This document shows, one piece after another, positions 20,864 to 33,716 of a stretch of 64,000 nucleotides of DNA. The notes below the pieces were generated by a model. That model was not told the DNA's origin, made no database searches, and worked only from the letters and a program-made list of their open reading frames with translations. The first letter of the stretch is position 1. Each line of letters begins with the position of its first letter. The position numbers and the translations under genes were made by a program. The stretch comes from Macrosoma leucophasiata (Eukaryota; Arthropoda; Insecta; Lepidoptera; Hedylidae), in the NCBI GenBank assembly GCA_036365455.1, contig JAWQUS010000026.1, positions 12,356,001 through 12,420,000 on the forward strand, given 5' to 3'.

Positions 20864-23800
20864 CCAATTTAGAGGAAGTTTTTTCCAATTTTAATACATC
20901 AAGCGATCTCCAATCATTTTATGGTGCATTTTAAAATATAATTCAGGAGGCAGCTACTTTATACATTCCAATCGTCAAAATTCCACGAAATATTCCAAGC
21001 AAATTTGTGCCCAAGGCTTACTGGAAGGCGGAATTATCAAAGGCTGTGGCAGAGCGTCGTCTTGCCCTTTCCAACTTACGGCGATGTCCGTGTCCGGAAA
21101 ACCTTGTTACATTGAATAATAAAATACAAAATGCTCAACGCGTCATCCGTTTAGCTAAATGTAAAAGTTGGCAACACCACTGTTCATCTATTGATGAAAC
21201 TTCCTCTGCTTCTGAACTTTGGCGAAAAATGAAATGGATGAAGGGTCATCGTTAATCTTCTTTCCGCCATATAAATAAAGAAGACGCAGTGAAACTTTTA
21301 CACGCAATAACCCCCGATTATGTCTCTCCTACGACGTCATATCTCCAACCTACTAACCAGGTCCTAGATGTAGAAATCACCCTTCAGGAATTGGAGTCGT
21401 CAATAAAAAAATCGGACACAGCCCCAGGTAGCGATAATATTTCATTTTCGATGATTAAGTATCTACCACCTATTGGTAAAGTTATTCTTTTAGCACTTTA
21501 TAACAATTTCCTTAATCATGGATTTGTACCTTCGCAATGGCGTGAAGTTAAAATTATTCCCATACCTAAACCGGATAGTTCAGCTTTTCGTCCGATTTCT
21601 CTTATTTCTTGCCTATGTAAAATTTTGCACAACATTTTGAATAAAAGATTAGAATGGTTCTTTGAAAGTCGCTCAATGTTTCCGGATAGTATGGTAGGTT
21701 TCCGAAAATCGAGATCTTGTATTGATAATCTGACACTTTTAGTATCATCCATTCAGTTAGGATTTTCAAAAGATCTCGTTACAGCTGCATGTTTTATTGA
21801 CATAGAGAGTGCGTATAATAATAATTGGAGAATTAAACAGTCTGGAGGTGAGTCCTAAAATTTGTTCGTATTTGTGGTCCTACTTAAATTTAAGATAGCT
21901 ATGTATAAAGGTTGAAGAGTTAGATATAGTTAGGTATACGGGTCGGGGCTTGGCCCAGGGTGATCCATTATCCCCACTTTTATTTAACATATCTACATTG
22001 AATATATGCAAATCTGTTCATAATGTTCATATCTCACAATATGCCGACGATTTTGTGTTATACATATCAGATAAAAACTTAAGTAATGCCGTCACAACAC
22101 TACAGTTAGCATGCGCAAATTTAAATACTTTACTGAACAATTTGGGCCTGGTTATATGTTCGTCAAAGTGTAAGGTATGTATATTTAAGAAAGGGGGCTT
22201 CAGGCAAACTTTACATTTTTATATAAATAATGTCTCAGTACCGATTGTTAACCACGTTAAATATTTAGGGTTATGGCTTGATAGTTCCTTAAGATGGGGG
22301 AAACATATAAATGAAACTGTACTACTATAATAGAACTGAAACTGTACAAAAAGTTTCAAACTTACAAATATTTTAAAAATTCTAGCAGGTCGAAGCTGGG
22401 GCTTACATCAAAAACACATGAGACGGCTTTATGTTTCTCTAATACGCAGTCGGATTGATTATGCCAGTTTCTTGTATGACAACAGTTGTGGTTCTAATTT
22501 AATTAAAATTGTTAAAGTACAAAATCAAGCATTACGTGTTATTGGTGGTTACATTCGTAGTACTCCAATTCATGTTATGGAAAACGAGCTATGCCTTCCA
22601 CCTCTTCAGTTTCGTAGAAGATATCTTGCTAGTAATTTTTTTCTTAAGACTAAATCTCTAAATGACAATGAAACTATAACTATAATACAGGACCTTACAA
22701 CTAATAGTAACTCTCGGTATTGGAGAAATAAAAAACACCCTTTACTTACCTCTATTCATTCTTCGTTAAACTCGTTGAGAATACATTCGAGTGATAAACT
22801 GGAGATGTTCTCATTAGATACCTAGGTGGACAATATAAATTTGGCTTATGTGCTACGCTGGTTTATTCCTTCAGTAGATCATGCAAAGCGAACCTACTGT
22901 CTTAATTCCCTTAGGGATACCTGTACCACTTTTATTGAAAGCAAATATAGAAATTACTATAGAATATTCACAGATGGATCCAAGAATGATTTTGGAAGTG
23001 GTGCAGCATTTTTAGACTCTGTTGAAAATGTCGGTGTGAGACTTTAGATTGATATTAATTCATCTATAATGCATATTGAATTGTTAGCTGTAGCGGAAGC
23101 TTTATCTTATGTCAGATCAATAAATTATAACAAGTTTGTTATTTTGACGGATTCTAAGAGTGCTTTGCAACATTTGGCTCGATGTTCCTCACATAGGCGA
23201 GGTTATCCGATTGCCTACCAGATACTTAATTCGATCTTAAAGCTTCACGCTGACAATATAGAAATAATTCTACAATGGATTACAGCACACATTAATATTA
23301 AGGAAAACGAAGATGTCGATCTATTAGCACGACAGGCCTGTACAGATGGTATTATTGTTAATATGTTCCCCATGTTTTCTGATTATTTAGGATTGATAAA
23401 GCATCAGTGCCAAAAGTACTGGGAAGAATATTTTGACGAGAGATCAAAGTCAAAAGGAATCTGGTTTAAAACCATTCAGCCATTAATTTCACAACATCCG
23501 TGGATCGATCGGGTCGAACTAAACAGAAAAACCTTAGTAACCGCTTTAAGGTTGCGAGCTGGACACATTCCATCGAACAAGTTGCATTTTTAATGAGAAA
23601 AGTTTCATCCCCAAATTGCGTCGATTGTGGTACTATAGAAGATGTACAGCATGTTCTTTGGGAGTGTGTCCGTAACGCAACCTACAGAAGGCTACATTTA
23701 AGTTCTGAAAGAGCTATGGATATCGGCCTTAATAATAGTTGGTTGGCAAAACCAACATCAGAGAGAGCCAAGTTATTACATAATTTACTTGTTTTAGGTC

Positions 23801-23895
23801 TGGATTAATGTGTATATTTTTTTTTGTATGTTGATTTGTCTCAATAGGGCGATGTGGTCGCTCAGCGACAAAGCCCTTCAAATAAATTAAAAAAA

Positions 23896-24855
23896 AAAAC
23901 TATATTACTTATTTTACGAAAAGTAAGAAGATAAGGTAATGTGGTGGTAAGTACTACCTAGTACCAGTATTATTAACTGCACTACCTACAATTTTCGAAT
24001 ATTTCAACATTAGACTTAAATAGGTACGTTGTGCCTAAATCTTAAATGTCTTTCAATTATGTACGGAAATCCCAATGGTATGGACCTTAGGATGCTATTT
24101 TTGGATTCACTCGAGCGCGTCAGATTAAGATAATAATATGGAAGATATCTTGAACCCTGTTGGTTACCTTCACTAAATTTAAAGTTTGTATATAGGGCAG
24201 CGCCCTTAAAAAAATTCAAATAGTCGCTACGATCTAACTCCTCTTCCGAATCGTTTGAATTATGGGTAAGATCATTGTTTGGGCACATTTTACACCCTCT
24301 CAAAATATATTATCTGACACGCTTTTGACCCAAGGCGTTAAAGCCGCGCCCTTTCCAAAAAAAGGATTCTTTCAAAATGAAGGTGAAAAATTACTTAAGA
24401 ATGTCAGATACTCAGACAGGATGTAAAGTGAACCCTATTAAGGCTCCCATCCAAAATTCTGACGATTTGGAAGCGAGGTAAGCTCGTGACCGAAACATTC
24501 AGGGTTCGGCCCTTTTAAAAATCTTAGATTTGGTGGAGGTGGTACTTTGCACCCAGTTCAGTAAACTGGGTGCAAAGTATCTCCCATATCCTAATCTGAC
24601 ACGCTGGAGTAAATTAAAAAGAACCCTCTTTGGCTCTCCTTCTAAAATATATACCCATACTAAGTATATACTAATGATCTTTTTGCCCGCACCAGTAACT
24701 AACTAATTTATTTTAGTTCCAGACTATGTTTACGAACAAGACATATCCGCACATCATCCAATTGAATCCCCCTTGCGTCTGAATTGTCTATCGTCGAGTT
24801 GTTTAGCTGAATTTACGATTCCTTATATTAGGTCAACTTAAAATATTGTTGAAGC
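23896..24855. other. intergenic with one perfect hairpin
   Basis: No gene is recognised. The hairpin arms 24543-24558 and 24564-24579 (tactttgcacccagtt) are exact reverse complements with a 5-nt loop. Confidence 0.5.
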
Positions 24856-25180
24856 GTGCATGGCCCCGCGGCTGGTGTAGATCGGAAGCGATCTACTCGG
24901 TTAAGCGATACGGCAGTGGCAAATTAAAATGTGCGTTTTCGTGCTTCGGAGGGCACGTTAAGCCGTCGGTGCCGGTTGTTATCGATAGATAGTAGTCGTT
25001 AAACCTTGTCGGACGCCTTATGGGCGGTTTGAAAACATCCGATGACGGGTTGGCCACTGACCCTTATTTCCACCAACCCGCATGGGAGCAGCGTGGTGGA
25101 GTAAGCTCCAGGCCGCCTCCGAAGAAGGGGAGAGATTCGTGCCCAGCAGTGGGACGTATCAAGGGTTGCCATTATAATAA
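24856..25180 (+). repeat. S2 retroposon, full-length copy
   Basis: It runs from gtgcatggccccgcggctgg to gggttgccattataataa. It is the best local reference for the family. Confidence 0.85.
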
Positions 25181-25494
25181 CATTGTTAAGCTCACAAAAC
25201 TAAAAAGGTTGTATCAGTTGCATGCTGATGTTTTATGTGCGGCCGTAGGTAGAGGTAGGGTAAGTATGCATAGGGTGTCCATACTGTTCGTACAAATTGA
25301 GGACAACTTATTTCTTAAATAAAAAATATTAAAAACATGAACTTATCATTTCAGTTCATGTATTATGATTATAACTCGTTTTTCTAATCGGCGTGTTAGA
25401 GAGTGTGCATTATTCCCGTTATATGTTGTATATAGAATCAATTTGAAGCTCTAGTGATAGCAATATAGAGGTATACTTAATTACTTCTAGACCA

Positions 25495-25691
25495 TTTTTT
25501 TCTGGTAGGTACTGTGCGTCATTGTCATAAGAAGAGAATATGACATAATCGCCATGCTTGGCAGGCTGATTGGCGATCGCAGTGGCGGTGGTTTTATAGC
25601 GGGACACTGCTGCCCATCCCGTATTTACTATCGCCCCATTGGAACCCTGTTGACTTACTGCACTAGTAGAAGAATTCTCATCCAATTTTTA
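25495..25691 (-). repeat. T4 tail fragment
   Basis: Antisense to the 56313-56640 unit: catggcgatta-type, gatcgcagtggcggt and gcgggacactgctgcccatc blocks. Confidence 0.55.
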
Positions 25692-25976
25692 ATGGTGGTA
25701 GAGCACCAGTGACGGGACTCGCGGGCGTAGGCAAAACCGCATTACTTTATATACTTGCCGCTCAATTGTAGTGTTCAGCACTATCATGTTCCGGTCAGAT
25801 GGTAATGTAAGGCCCTGTAATTTTGGGCACAGAGGCATAACACCTTAGGCCTCAGGAGTGGTAACGCATCTGCATTTAGACCTTGGTCTTTGTGTGGGAG
25901 TCTATAGGCTGCAGTCATCACTTAACATCAATGTGAACTGCATGCTTGTTTGCCACTTCCATTACATAAAAAAAAA
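25692..25976 (+). repeat. S1 retroposon, full-length copy
   Basis: It begins ggtggtagagcaccagtga and ends ccattacataaaaaaaaa, abutting the T4 fragment. Confidence 0.9.
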
Positions 25977-27085
25977 CTAGGGGGGATGGCATCGTCACGT
26001 CCCGACACCTTCCACTTGATGATAGCAGTGACAAATTATACTTAGCGGCTCACCCCGTCGTAATGAGTTCTGCACGTTTCCAACCCGCAAATTGTGTGTT
26101 GCAATCTCATAACCGTTTTAATCATCTGCGGTTTCACCAACACCTCAGACTATACCTAATGTGACCATTTTTATTGTCACTTAAATCGGGATATTTTCCT
26201 ATTTTTTTCCCCAAGGGGGAGAGATTAAGTAATGCCCTGGTACTATCTACTTTCAATGGGTAAAATATACTTACATATAAAGTGTGTGTGTGTGTGTGTT
26301 TTTATAGAGATAGGAAAATAGTCTTACGTTTCAGCAGGAGCTGATGTTCTGCCTGCTACCTATACCTATCGGAATCGGATTCTTCGGATTTTCCAACAAT
26401 TACTAAAAACTCCTTTATCTTCGACCTCTTTTTCCCCCGCAGAAACCGCCGTTAGTCATTACTTCACAGGGGATATGTCTCTCTGTGTGTGTGTGTGTGT
26501 GTGTGTGTCTGTGAGTGTGTGTCATCAAGTGGATCTGAGAATATAGATTTAATATCTGTTAACTATGTACTAATAAGTATGTTTTTTAGATCTTCAAATT
26601 ATCCAAATTGGCACAAATTGTTTTTATTAACTAGTTTTCCCATGCACTCTGGGATGGGGAGCACAAAAACGGAATTGTCCAATTCGAAACGGGACGCATG
26701 GTCACATTAACTATACCTAATTACTGTCGCATCTTGTGTATTGCAGGCTTTCTCTTGGGAAATATTGCATTGCGCTCTTTGCAACTGTCTTTATCTCGTT
26801 TCTACCTCACTGGAGGTTAAAACTATGTCCAATTGTGCATCATAATTTTTACAGTATTTTTATATTCCTGCTCAATGCATTTCGCACCTATGCTGCTGAG
26901 TCACAGAAACATCTCTCAAAATATATTTCCTTCTAATATTGACGTCCAAAATTGTTTGCAAGTTGTTGTTTCTGAATCTTATTCCACATGCTATTGCTCT
27001 GGTCGTAAAGCCGCACAACCTGAGCCAATAAATAACCATCTCTTAAGCACCAACATCATCATTTCACCCAAAAGTCGTCCACTGC
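25977..27085. other. intergenic with two (GT)n microsatellites
   Basis: (GT)n runs at about 26282-26300 and 26484-26521. The rest is AT-rich with no recognised exon. Confidence 0.5.
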
Positions 27086-27385
27086 TTTTTTTTTTTTTAT
27101 ATATACCTATATAATGGACGTGGCTAACAAGCATGCAGTTCACATTGATGTTAAGTGATGACTGCAGCCTATAGAGACCCACACAAAGACCAAGGTCGAA
27201 ATGCAGATGCGTTACCACTCCTGAGGCCTAAGGTTTTATGCCTCTGTGCCGGAAATTACAGGGCCGTATATTACCACCTGACCGGAACACGATAGTGCTG
27301 AACACTACCATTTAGCGGCAAGTATATTAGGTAATGTGGTGGTACCTATGCCCGCGACCTCCATCACTGGAGCTCAACCACCAGT
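27086..27385 (-). repeat. S1 retroposon, full-length copy
   Basis: T-rich start, then the antisense body to caaccaccagta. It is followed at 27386-27565 by a T4-like tail (agaagcgtaggcaggacccc to a tgatgatgatgatg end). Confidence 0.9.
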
Positions 27386-27565
27386 AAAGATGCATGTGTT
27401 TTGTGGAAGAAGAAGCGTAGGCAGGACCCCAGATAGACCGACGACCTAGTGAAGGTCGCGGGCAATCGCTGGATGAGGGCAGCTCAGGACCGTTCGTTGT
27501 GGCATTCTTTGAGAGAGGTCTTTGTTCAGCAGTGGACGTCTTTTGTCTGAAATGATGATGATGAT

Positions 27566-28360
27566 GATCTTTTGTGATTATTGAGCAATTCAATAACTCT
27601 ATTAATTATTGCCTGATCTAAACACTATGAAGAACCAAAGAACATTTCCAAAGTATAGAAACTATCAAAACAAAATCCTTATGAGCTTTATGTATCAAAT
27701 GATTGTAAGTAATAACATTAAATTGCATGAAAAGGCCGTTGTGTTCTCTTATTGGTACATTGGCCTCAGTATCTTAGTAAGTCATTGTGGGTTTTATGCG
27801 CCATGTGCATTATAAGATCATGAGCTTAAAATGGAACTTATTCATTATAACATCGATCTTATCTTCAGTAAGTTGTTTAAGTGAAGAGATAATTAGTGTT
27901 TGCCTTACTATACAAATAAGAGCTTCTTATTATTTTAGAATGAGATTTTGTGATGTAATATCCCAACCATAGATAAGAGCCAACAATATTGCATTGTTAG
28001 GATTCGAAGTTAATCAAATATTTTGCTTGAACGTATTAATTTTGTTGATCATACATACATACATAGTACATACAAATAAATAAGATTGGAGTGTCCGTTT
28101 GTAATACAAAAATAACTTGTATTTGTATTTTTACACGGTACGTACCTTTACCAAAATATTTTATTTTCACAAATTTTGTCTGTCTGTTTGTTTGCCTGTT
28201 TTGTCTGCCTGTTTGTTCCGGCTTATCGATTTCAACGGGACTTTCACAGGCAGATAACTCATCTAATAAAAAGTTACTTAAGCTACTTTTATACAAAATA
28301 AAAAAAAAAACATTTTGCAAATCGGCTTACAAACGACGGAGAAATTGCGTAACATAATAT
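27566..28360. other. intergenic, no gene seen
   Basis: AT-rich, with a catacatacatacat run near 28050 and a gtctgtctgtttg run near 28180-28220. No exon is recognised. Confidence 0.4.
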
Positions 28361-30430
28361 ATAATAATAATATACTTTATTGTACACCGAAATCAGATAA
28401 AACATTATAGAAAACAAGAAATACAGTTCACAAAAGGCGGTCTTATCACTAAACAGTGATCTCTTCCAGACAACCTTAGGGTTTAGGAATGATTAAAAAA
28501 ATGGATAACAATAGGGGTGTACTATTCTATGTAAAAATACTAACAGCAACAAGAACAGCAACAGGCAACTTAGTAGTGATCAGGAGTTAGGAAAGGGTTT
28601 GGGAAATGTAGTGGTCATACAGACGTTTTTTAAACGTTTCAACTGTTTGAACTTTCCGGATATCCACCGGAAGAGAATTCCAAAGTCGGATTCCCTCAAC
28701 AGTAAATGATTTGGCGTAAAAAGTAGACGAATGTACTGGAACCGTTAGAAGGAGGTTGTCGGAAGAACGAAGGGACAAGGGATGGATAGAGCTAAGAAAA
28801 GGAAAACGTTCTTTCAGATAAGTTGGGGTGTGTGGATTGAATAAGAGACAGTACAGAAAAGAAAGAATATGAGTATCCCTGCGTGAACGAATGGGTAGCC
28901 ACTTGAGCTGTTTGCGAAAATCGGAGACGTGATCATATTTGCGTAATCCAAATATGAATCGTATGCATAAGTTTTGAAGCCGCTCAAGCTTATTTAGTTG
29001 CTCCTGAGATAAATCTGGATAGGATATGTCGGCGTAATCTAAAATCGGTAGAAGAAGAGATCGAGCTAGTGTAATTTTAGTGGGTGTGGGCAAGAAATTT
29101 TGGAGTCTTCGCAGGGAGCCAACGGCTGCAAACATTTTCCGGCTTACCTCAGTGATTTGTGGCTTCCAAGTTAAACAATTGTCAAGAATTATACCCAAGT
29201 TTTTGACTTTATCGCAATATTCAATACATGTTCCATTAAGAACTATCGATGGAAGCTGTGACATATTTAGCTTAGAGACCATACGAGAGCTACCAATAAT
29301 GATGGCTTGGCTTTTGGAAGCATTAACTTGCAGACCAAAAGCTTCACACCAAAGAGAAATTTGTTTAAGATCATCATTGACAGTCTGTATGGCCTCTGGC
29401 AGATGAACGAGACTACCCTGACAATAAATTTGAAGATCATCTGCATAAAGGTGGTAGAGAGAAGCTAAATTCTGAGTTATTAAGTTTATGAAAATAGTAA
29501 AAAGGAACGGAGACAACACGCCGCCTTGTGGTACACCGGCAGAGACATTGCACCAAGAAGAAAAGGTGTCATCGACTCGTATCCGTTGCCGGCGACCATA
29601 TAAATAACTACGAAACCAATCAATTACTGTCGGAGATATGTTAAGAGAACGGAGAATCGCGAGCAAGATATCAAAGTCAACATTGTTAAATGCATTGCTA
29701 AAGTCAAGTAAAGTGAGGACTGTAAGCTCTTGATTCTCCATGCCATGTCTGATATCATCCGTTACCTTGACAAGAACGCTAGCCGTACTGTGACCCTTTC
29801 GAAAGCCGGATTGGTAGGTATTGAGTAAACTATATTTTGATAAAAAGGTATTTAGCTGCTGATGTACCAACCGTTCCAGGACTTTGGATAGAAACGGGAG
29901 AATAGATATAGGACGAAAATCGGAAAAGGATTTGGGACAGGATTTTTTAGGTAAAGGTATAAGTTGAGCATCCTTCCAAGTTGAAGGAAAGGAAGCGCTT
30001 GCTATAGAATAGTTGAGGATAGAGGTAATGATGGGAATGAGGGTATCAATTATAGGGAGAATCATTTTACGGCTAACGTTATCACTGCCAACAGCATCGG
30101 AGTCAATGGAATGAATATTCTTCTTAACATCACGATCAGAGAATTGTTCAAATGAAAAAAGAGGACAGTCAGGGGTTGGGAACGTTGAAAGAAGGTGTAA
30201 CGTGTCAAGTTTTTTGATGCCATCGATGAAGGCAGACGATGAGAAATGCAGATTAAGCTGATTAAAATCTATATTGTTTTGAAGTAGAAAATTGGAATCA
30301 AAATTGGATTTCCCAACTCCTATAGACTTTAAAAATTTCCATACCTTAGCTGGATCACCATTTGAAACAGATTTATAGATGTGGCGTCGTTGTGCATCTC
30401 TACACACCTTATTGCAGTGATTTAACATAC
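28361..30430 (-). mobile_element. 5'-truncated non-LTR retrotransposon, RT domain ORF intact
   Basis: The minus-strand frame from about 30430 down to 28587 is uninterrupted. Reverse transcriptase motifs in order are AQLIPLPKKS, FSDFRPISILPFL, SGFRKGHSTASVL, LTLLDFSNAF, GVPQGGVLSPFLF and YADDLQIYC. The C-terminal LxWLPIR and AxxxWNSLP motifs follow. No RNase H follows and the endonuclease is missing, so this is a 5'-truncated copy of a CR1/jockey-type element. The 3' end (28361-28400) is a tataataataat-type repeat. Related, more decayed copies lie at 30858-31997 and 49800-50616. The open frame extends a further 28 codons upstream into unrelated flank (to 30512) by chance. Conservation of the frame suggests relatively recent insertion. 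Confidence 0.85.
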
Positions 30431-30857
30431 ACACTACACACACAAAAAAAAAACCATACGGGTCGAATTGCAAACCTCCACTTTTTTGAAGTCGGTTAAT
30501 AAGCCAATTCACTTTCTTTTTTTAATTTAAATTGTTTAGTAATGCAGTATCTCTAAATTTACGTAGAAGCTGATAATATGTGATTGTAAATGAGATATTA
30601 ACTTCAACAATCTTAGAACAAATTCATATAAAACGGACTCGCGATCACTTTAAAATCTAGTGTTTAGCGAACCGTAGACAAGACAAAAGTAAGAACTAAA
30701 AAATGTAGTGAGTAGTTTATCTGTGTTTGAAAAACTAAATGGCTGTTTAGATTAAACCTGAAATAATCTGAACGTACAAGCGTTTTTTTTTGTTGGTTAC
30801 AATTTTAATGTTCTTTTAATAAATGTGAGATGAACACTAAACTAATCAATAAACTTC
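30431..30857. other. intergenic with a short retroposon scrap
   Basis: Bases 30445-30505 contain the tcgaattgcaaacctcc and cttttttgaagtcggttaat blocks, which I recall as a common lepidopteran repeat. The remainder is anonymous. Confidence 0.4.
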
Positions 30858-31090
30858 GATTTATTTATTTTATTTATTTAATCTTCAAAGCACAATAAAA
30901 GTACATGAGGCGGACTTAATGCTAGGTAGCATTCTCTACCAGTCAACCTTAAGGTAGTGTAGAAAAGTCAATATGGTAGTGCAATTGAAAATTTCGCGAA
31001 AGATAAGAATAAGGCTGTAAGTATAATAAACTTAGATTAAACTAAATAGCCTAATGATAAATATTATGATATAAATACACATGTAAATAC

Positions 31091-31136
<46 letters not shown>

Positions 31137-31997
31137 TATATATGTATTTATATATATCTATATATAAATATAAATAATATACATACATAATAATAATTTA
31201 GTAAAAGAAAGACGAATTCAATATTGTAAAGAAAAGAACTCAAGGCATCTTAAGATAATAGTCACGGAGCTTACGGTTGAAAGTGAATTTACTAGGAGCT
31301 TTTCTTATAGCCACGGGTAGCGAATTCCAGAGTTTTATTGCCGAAACTGTGAAAGAGTTGGCCATGAAACCGGTTTTGTGTGAAGGAAGTCGGAGAGCAA
31401 GATATTCCGATGAACGGCGACTAAGAGTGTGAGAGTCGCCCAGAATTTGAGAATTGAGTTTATATAGTCGGGAGCATTAGGATCGTTAAGGATTGAAAAC
31501 AATAAGCAAAGCATCCTGACAGATCGTCGTTGCCGGATGGGAAGCCACTTCAGTTTATTTCGATAAGACGATATGTGATCATATTTTCGGAGTCCGTAAA
31601 TGAAGCGAATACAATTATTTAAGATACGATCCAATTTATTCAGAAGTTCCTGGGAAAGATCCGGAAAGCAGACATCAGCATAATCAATGGTAGGTAACAC
31701 AAGAGATTGAACTAATAATCGTTTTGTACTAGTAGGTCAGAAATTTTTAAATCTGTACAGAGACCGCAGCGAAGCAGTGACATTCTGACTGATTGTCATA
31801 ACTTGTTTAAACCAACTAAGATTAGAATCAAAATACAAGCCCAAACTTTTTACGAACGGAGAAAAAGGAATTACAATATTATCAAATACAACAGGCGATA
31901 GAAGTTTTACATCAATTCTCTTAATAAACGACATACTGCCCAAAATTATTGCTTGACACTTGTTGACATTAACTGTGATACCAAATTTTTTTAGACC
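30858..31997 (-). mobile_element. decayed 5'-truncated non-LTR retrotransposon
   Basis: Two frame pieces are visible: 31737-31943 (RT thumb, FVKSLGLYFDSNLSW) and 31335-31700 (IDYADVCFPDLSQE, GLRKYDHISSYR, LKWLPIRQRRS). They match the C-terminal part of the 28361-30430 element and the 49800-50616 copy. A (TA)n run at 31093-31132 sits in the 3' region, and the element ends in an (AAAT)n-type tail near 30860. Frameshifts make it dead. Confidence 0.8.
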
Positions 31998-32017
31998 ATA
32001 ATAGAATTATCATTGAT

Positions 32018-32210
32018 TAGCGACCGTCCCCGGCTTAGCACGGGTAGTGATATCTCGGTAAATATAAGGACGATATTAATTAATTAAAGATATAAATATA
32101 AACCTTCCTCAGCAAACCCTCTTTCCAACATTTCAAACAGAAACAAAACCCATTCACAACTTTCCGAGATTGGCGCATACATACAGACAGAGAAAATAGG
32201 GGGACTTTGC
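32018..32210 (+). repeat. short interspersed fragment related to 5651-5842
   Basis: It starts gcgaccgtccccggcttagc and continues with ccttcctcagcaaaccctct. Diverged. Confidence 0.45.
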
Positions 32211-33029
32211 TTTTTAATACGTAGTGATGATGATGATCTTTGTTTGTATTCATATTATCAATAACTTTGAAACCGGAAATGCATTTTCGCTAAAAGATGG
32301 ATCTTAAAATGTATAAGATTAGTACCTATAATGAGAGGTTGTCAAAACCGAGATTTGGAATTTATTTTCTGTACGTAAAAGCTCTGTCACTGAGTCACTA
32401 TTCAATCAATTTAGTACCTTCAAAGGGCGACTACGATAGTCCCATACAGATTTATTTAGGTACTTAAACTTACCAAATAAACCCCGAAAACGGGTCGCTT
32501 TTCGGTTTTGTATTGACCGAACCGTGGTGGCTAGCCAGTAATTTTAACACGGGTTTTGTTACACCGTTGACAGTAGATAGATTAGTATACCTAAGTATGC
32601 AAAAAAACATAAATATACGTAAGTAAAATTTTTTCCTCATATTCGTTAACAAAAATAATGAAAACATTGCGATAATGTTACGGTTTTTGCCCAATTTAAA
32701 CTGTAATTAATTCTACTAAAGTCGTAAACAATGTATAAGCTCATTAATACATTTTTAATTTCATCGTCTAACATTATTATTATACAAAAAGATAGCAAAA
32801 ATGCGATGTTTTCCTTTGTAACTTAGTAAATTAATTAGGTAAGATTCATTCACATCTTCATTATAATTTACATACTTAAGTGGAATTATCTAAGTCAAAT
32901 TATTAATATCAGGTAGCTACATTCAAAGTTTATTTTTTATTAACCCATTAAATGTGAAGATAATTAAGATGGATTTGGTTTTTTATATTATACTTTAACT
33001 TATTATTCGAAGCCATTTTTATAAATCTT
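32211..33029. other. intergenic, no gene seen
   Basis: AT-rich, with no recognised repeat or exon. Confidence 0.4.
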
Positions 33030-33350
33030 TAAATAATGAAAAAAGGCATGCTCCGATGGTTCGGGCATATAGAAAGAATGTCGAATGAGTGAATCACTAA
33101 ACAGATATACAATGCGAATGTGGATGATTGCAGAGGCCCAGGAAGACCAAGACTGACCTACCATGACCAAATAGGTCGAGTTCTGTCTGATGGTGGGGTC
33201 GAAAATCTTAGGAATCAGCGTGCGTGTATGAAGAGGATGATGAAGGTAGATGATGCACTGGAGGTGTGTCAGGACCGGAATATCTGGCGCTGCACACACT
33301 CTGCCTAGCCCGTTAGGGACCTGGCGTGAAGATACATACATACATAAATA
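33030..33350 (+). repeat. T1 retrotransposon ORF tail
   Basis: It translates in pieces as MLRWFGHIERMSNE, GRPRLTYHDQIGRVLSDGG and a CMKRMMKVDDALEVC stretch. This is the familiar C-terminal tail of a non-LTR polyprotein, followed by tacatacatacataaata. Related scraps occur at 13500-13622, 54377-54551, 55452-55662 and 62147-62247. Confidence 0.75.
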
Positions 33351-33431
33351 ATGAAAAAAATTATATCTATATTCTTTACCTGACTGCAGCGAAGCCCAAA
33401 AGGAGTTATTTATTTGACCTAATCTCTCTCT

Positions 33432-33712
33432 ATCTTGAAGTTCTTTCGACACATCACCCGTAACGAGGATGGAACGGCTGGTAGGTATTACAAGGAACAG
33501 TTAAGGGCAAAAAATCTCGCGGACGCTCTCCGACCAGATGGACAGACCACATTAAATCTGTGACGCACTCCAGCATCAATGATTGCACTCACTCTACCAT
33601 ACATCGAGCTACATGCCATGGCGACGCATCGCGATCACGACGGTGACAGAAAAGGCAACCGATACATGACCACGACCAATTTGCCAAGAGTGTAGGACCG
33701 GGAGGAGGATTT
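33432..33712 (+). repeat. T2 retrotransposon ORF tail
   Basis: It translates as FFRHITRNEDGT, YYKEQLRAKNLADAL and HSSINDCTHSTIHRA, a second type of non-LTR polyprotein tail. Decayed by stops. Confidence 0.6.
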
Positions 33713-33716
33713 AACC

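Larger units (their letters stand above)
17107..23895 (+). mobile_element. non-LTR retrotransposon with EN, RT and RNase H, decayed and interrupted
   Basis: The ORF1 remnant spans 17107-17568. ORF2 opens at 17562 with an endonuclease start (IIQWNCQSLRP) and is cut at about 17641. It resumes at about 19973 with AVLSETWLDTG, then GDFNAHH and a SDH motif (EN catalytic groups) up to 20553. After a second insertion it resumes at 20864. RT motifs follow: PGSDNIS, PIPKPDSSAFRPISL, a frameshifted ACFIDIESAYNN, AQGDPLSPLLFN and QYADDFVLY (21900-22080). An RNase H domain has FTDGSKN (about 22970), IELLAVAEAL, LTDSKSAL and WITAHI-NEDVDLLA (23270-23330). The zinc-finger-like tail CVDCGTIEDVQHVLWEC ends at 23808, with a poly(A) start near 23887. 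Multiple frameshifts and stops make it inactive. Carrying RNase H suggests an I/LOA-type lineage (not tested). Confidence 0.88.

Noticed and set aside
24016..24303. 95-codon minus-strand frame
   Set aside because: No recognisable family, start context or splice partner.
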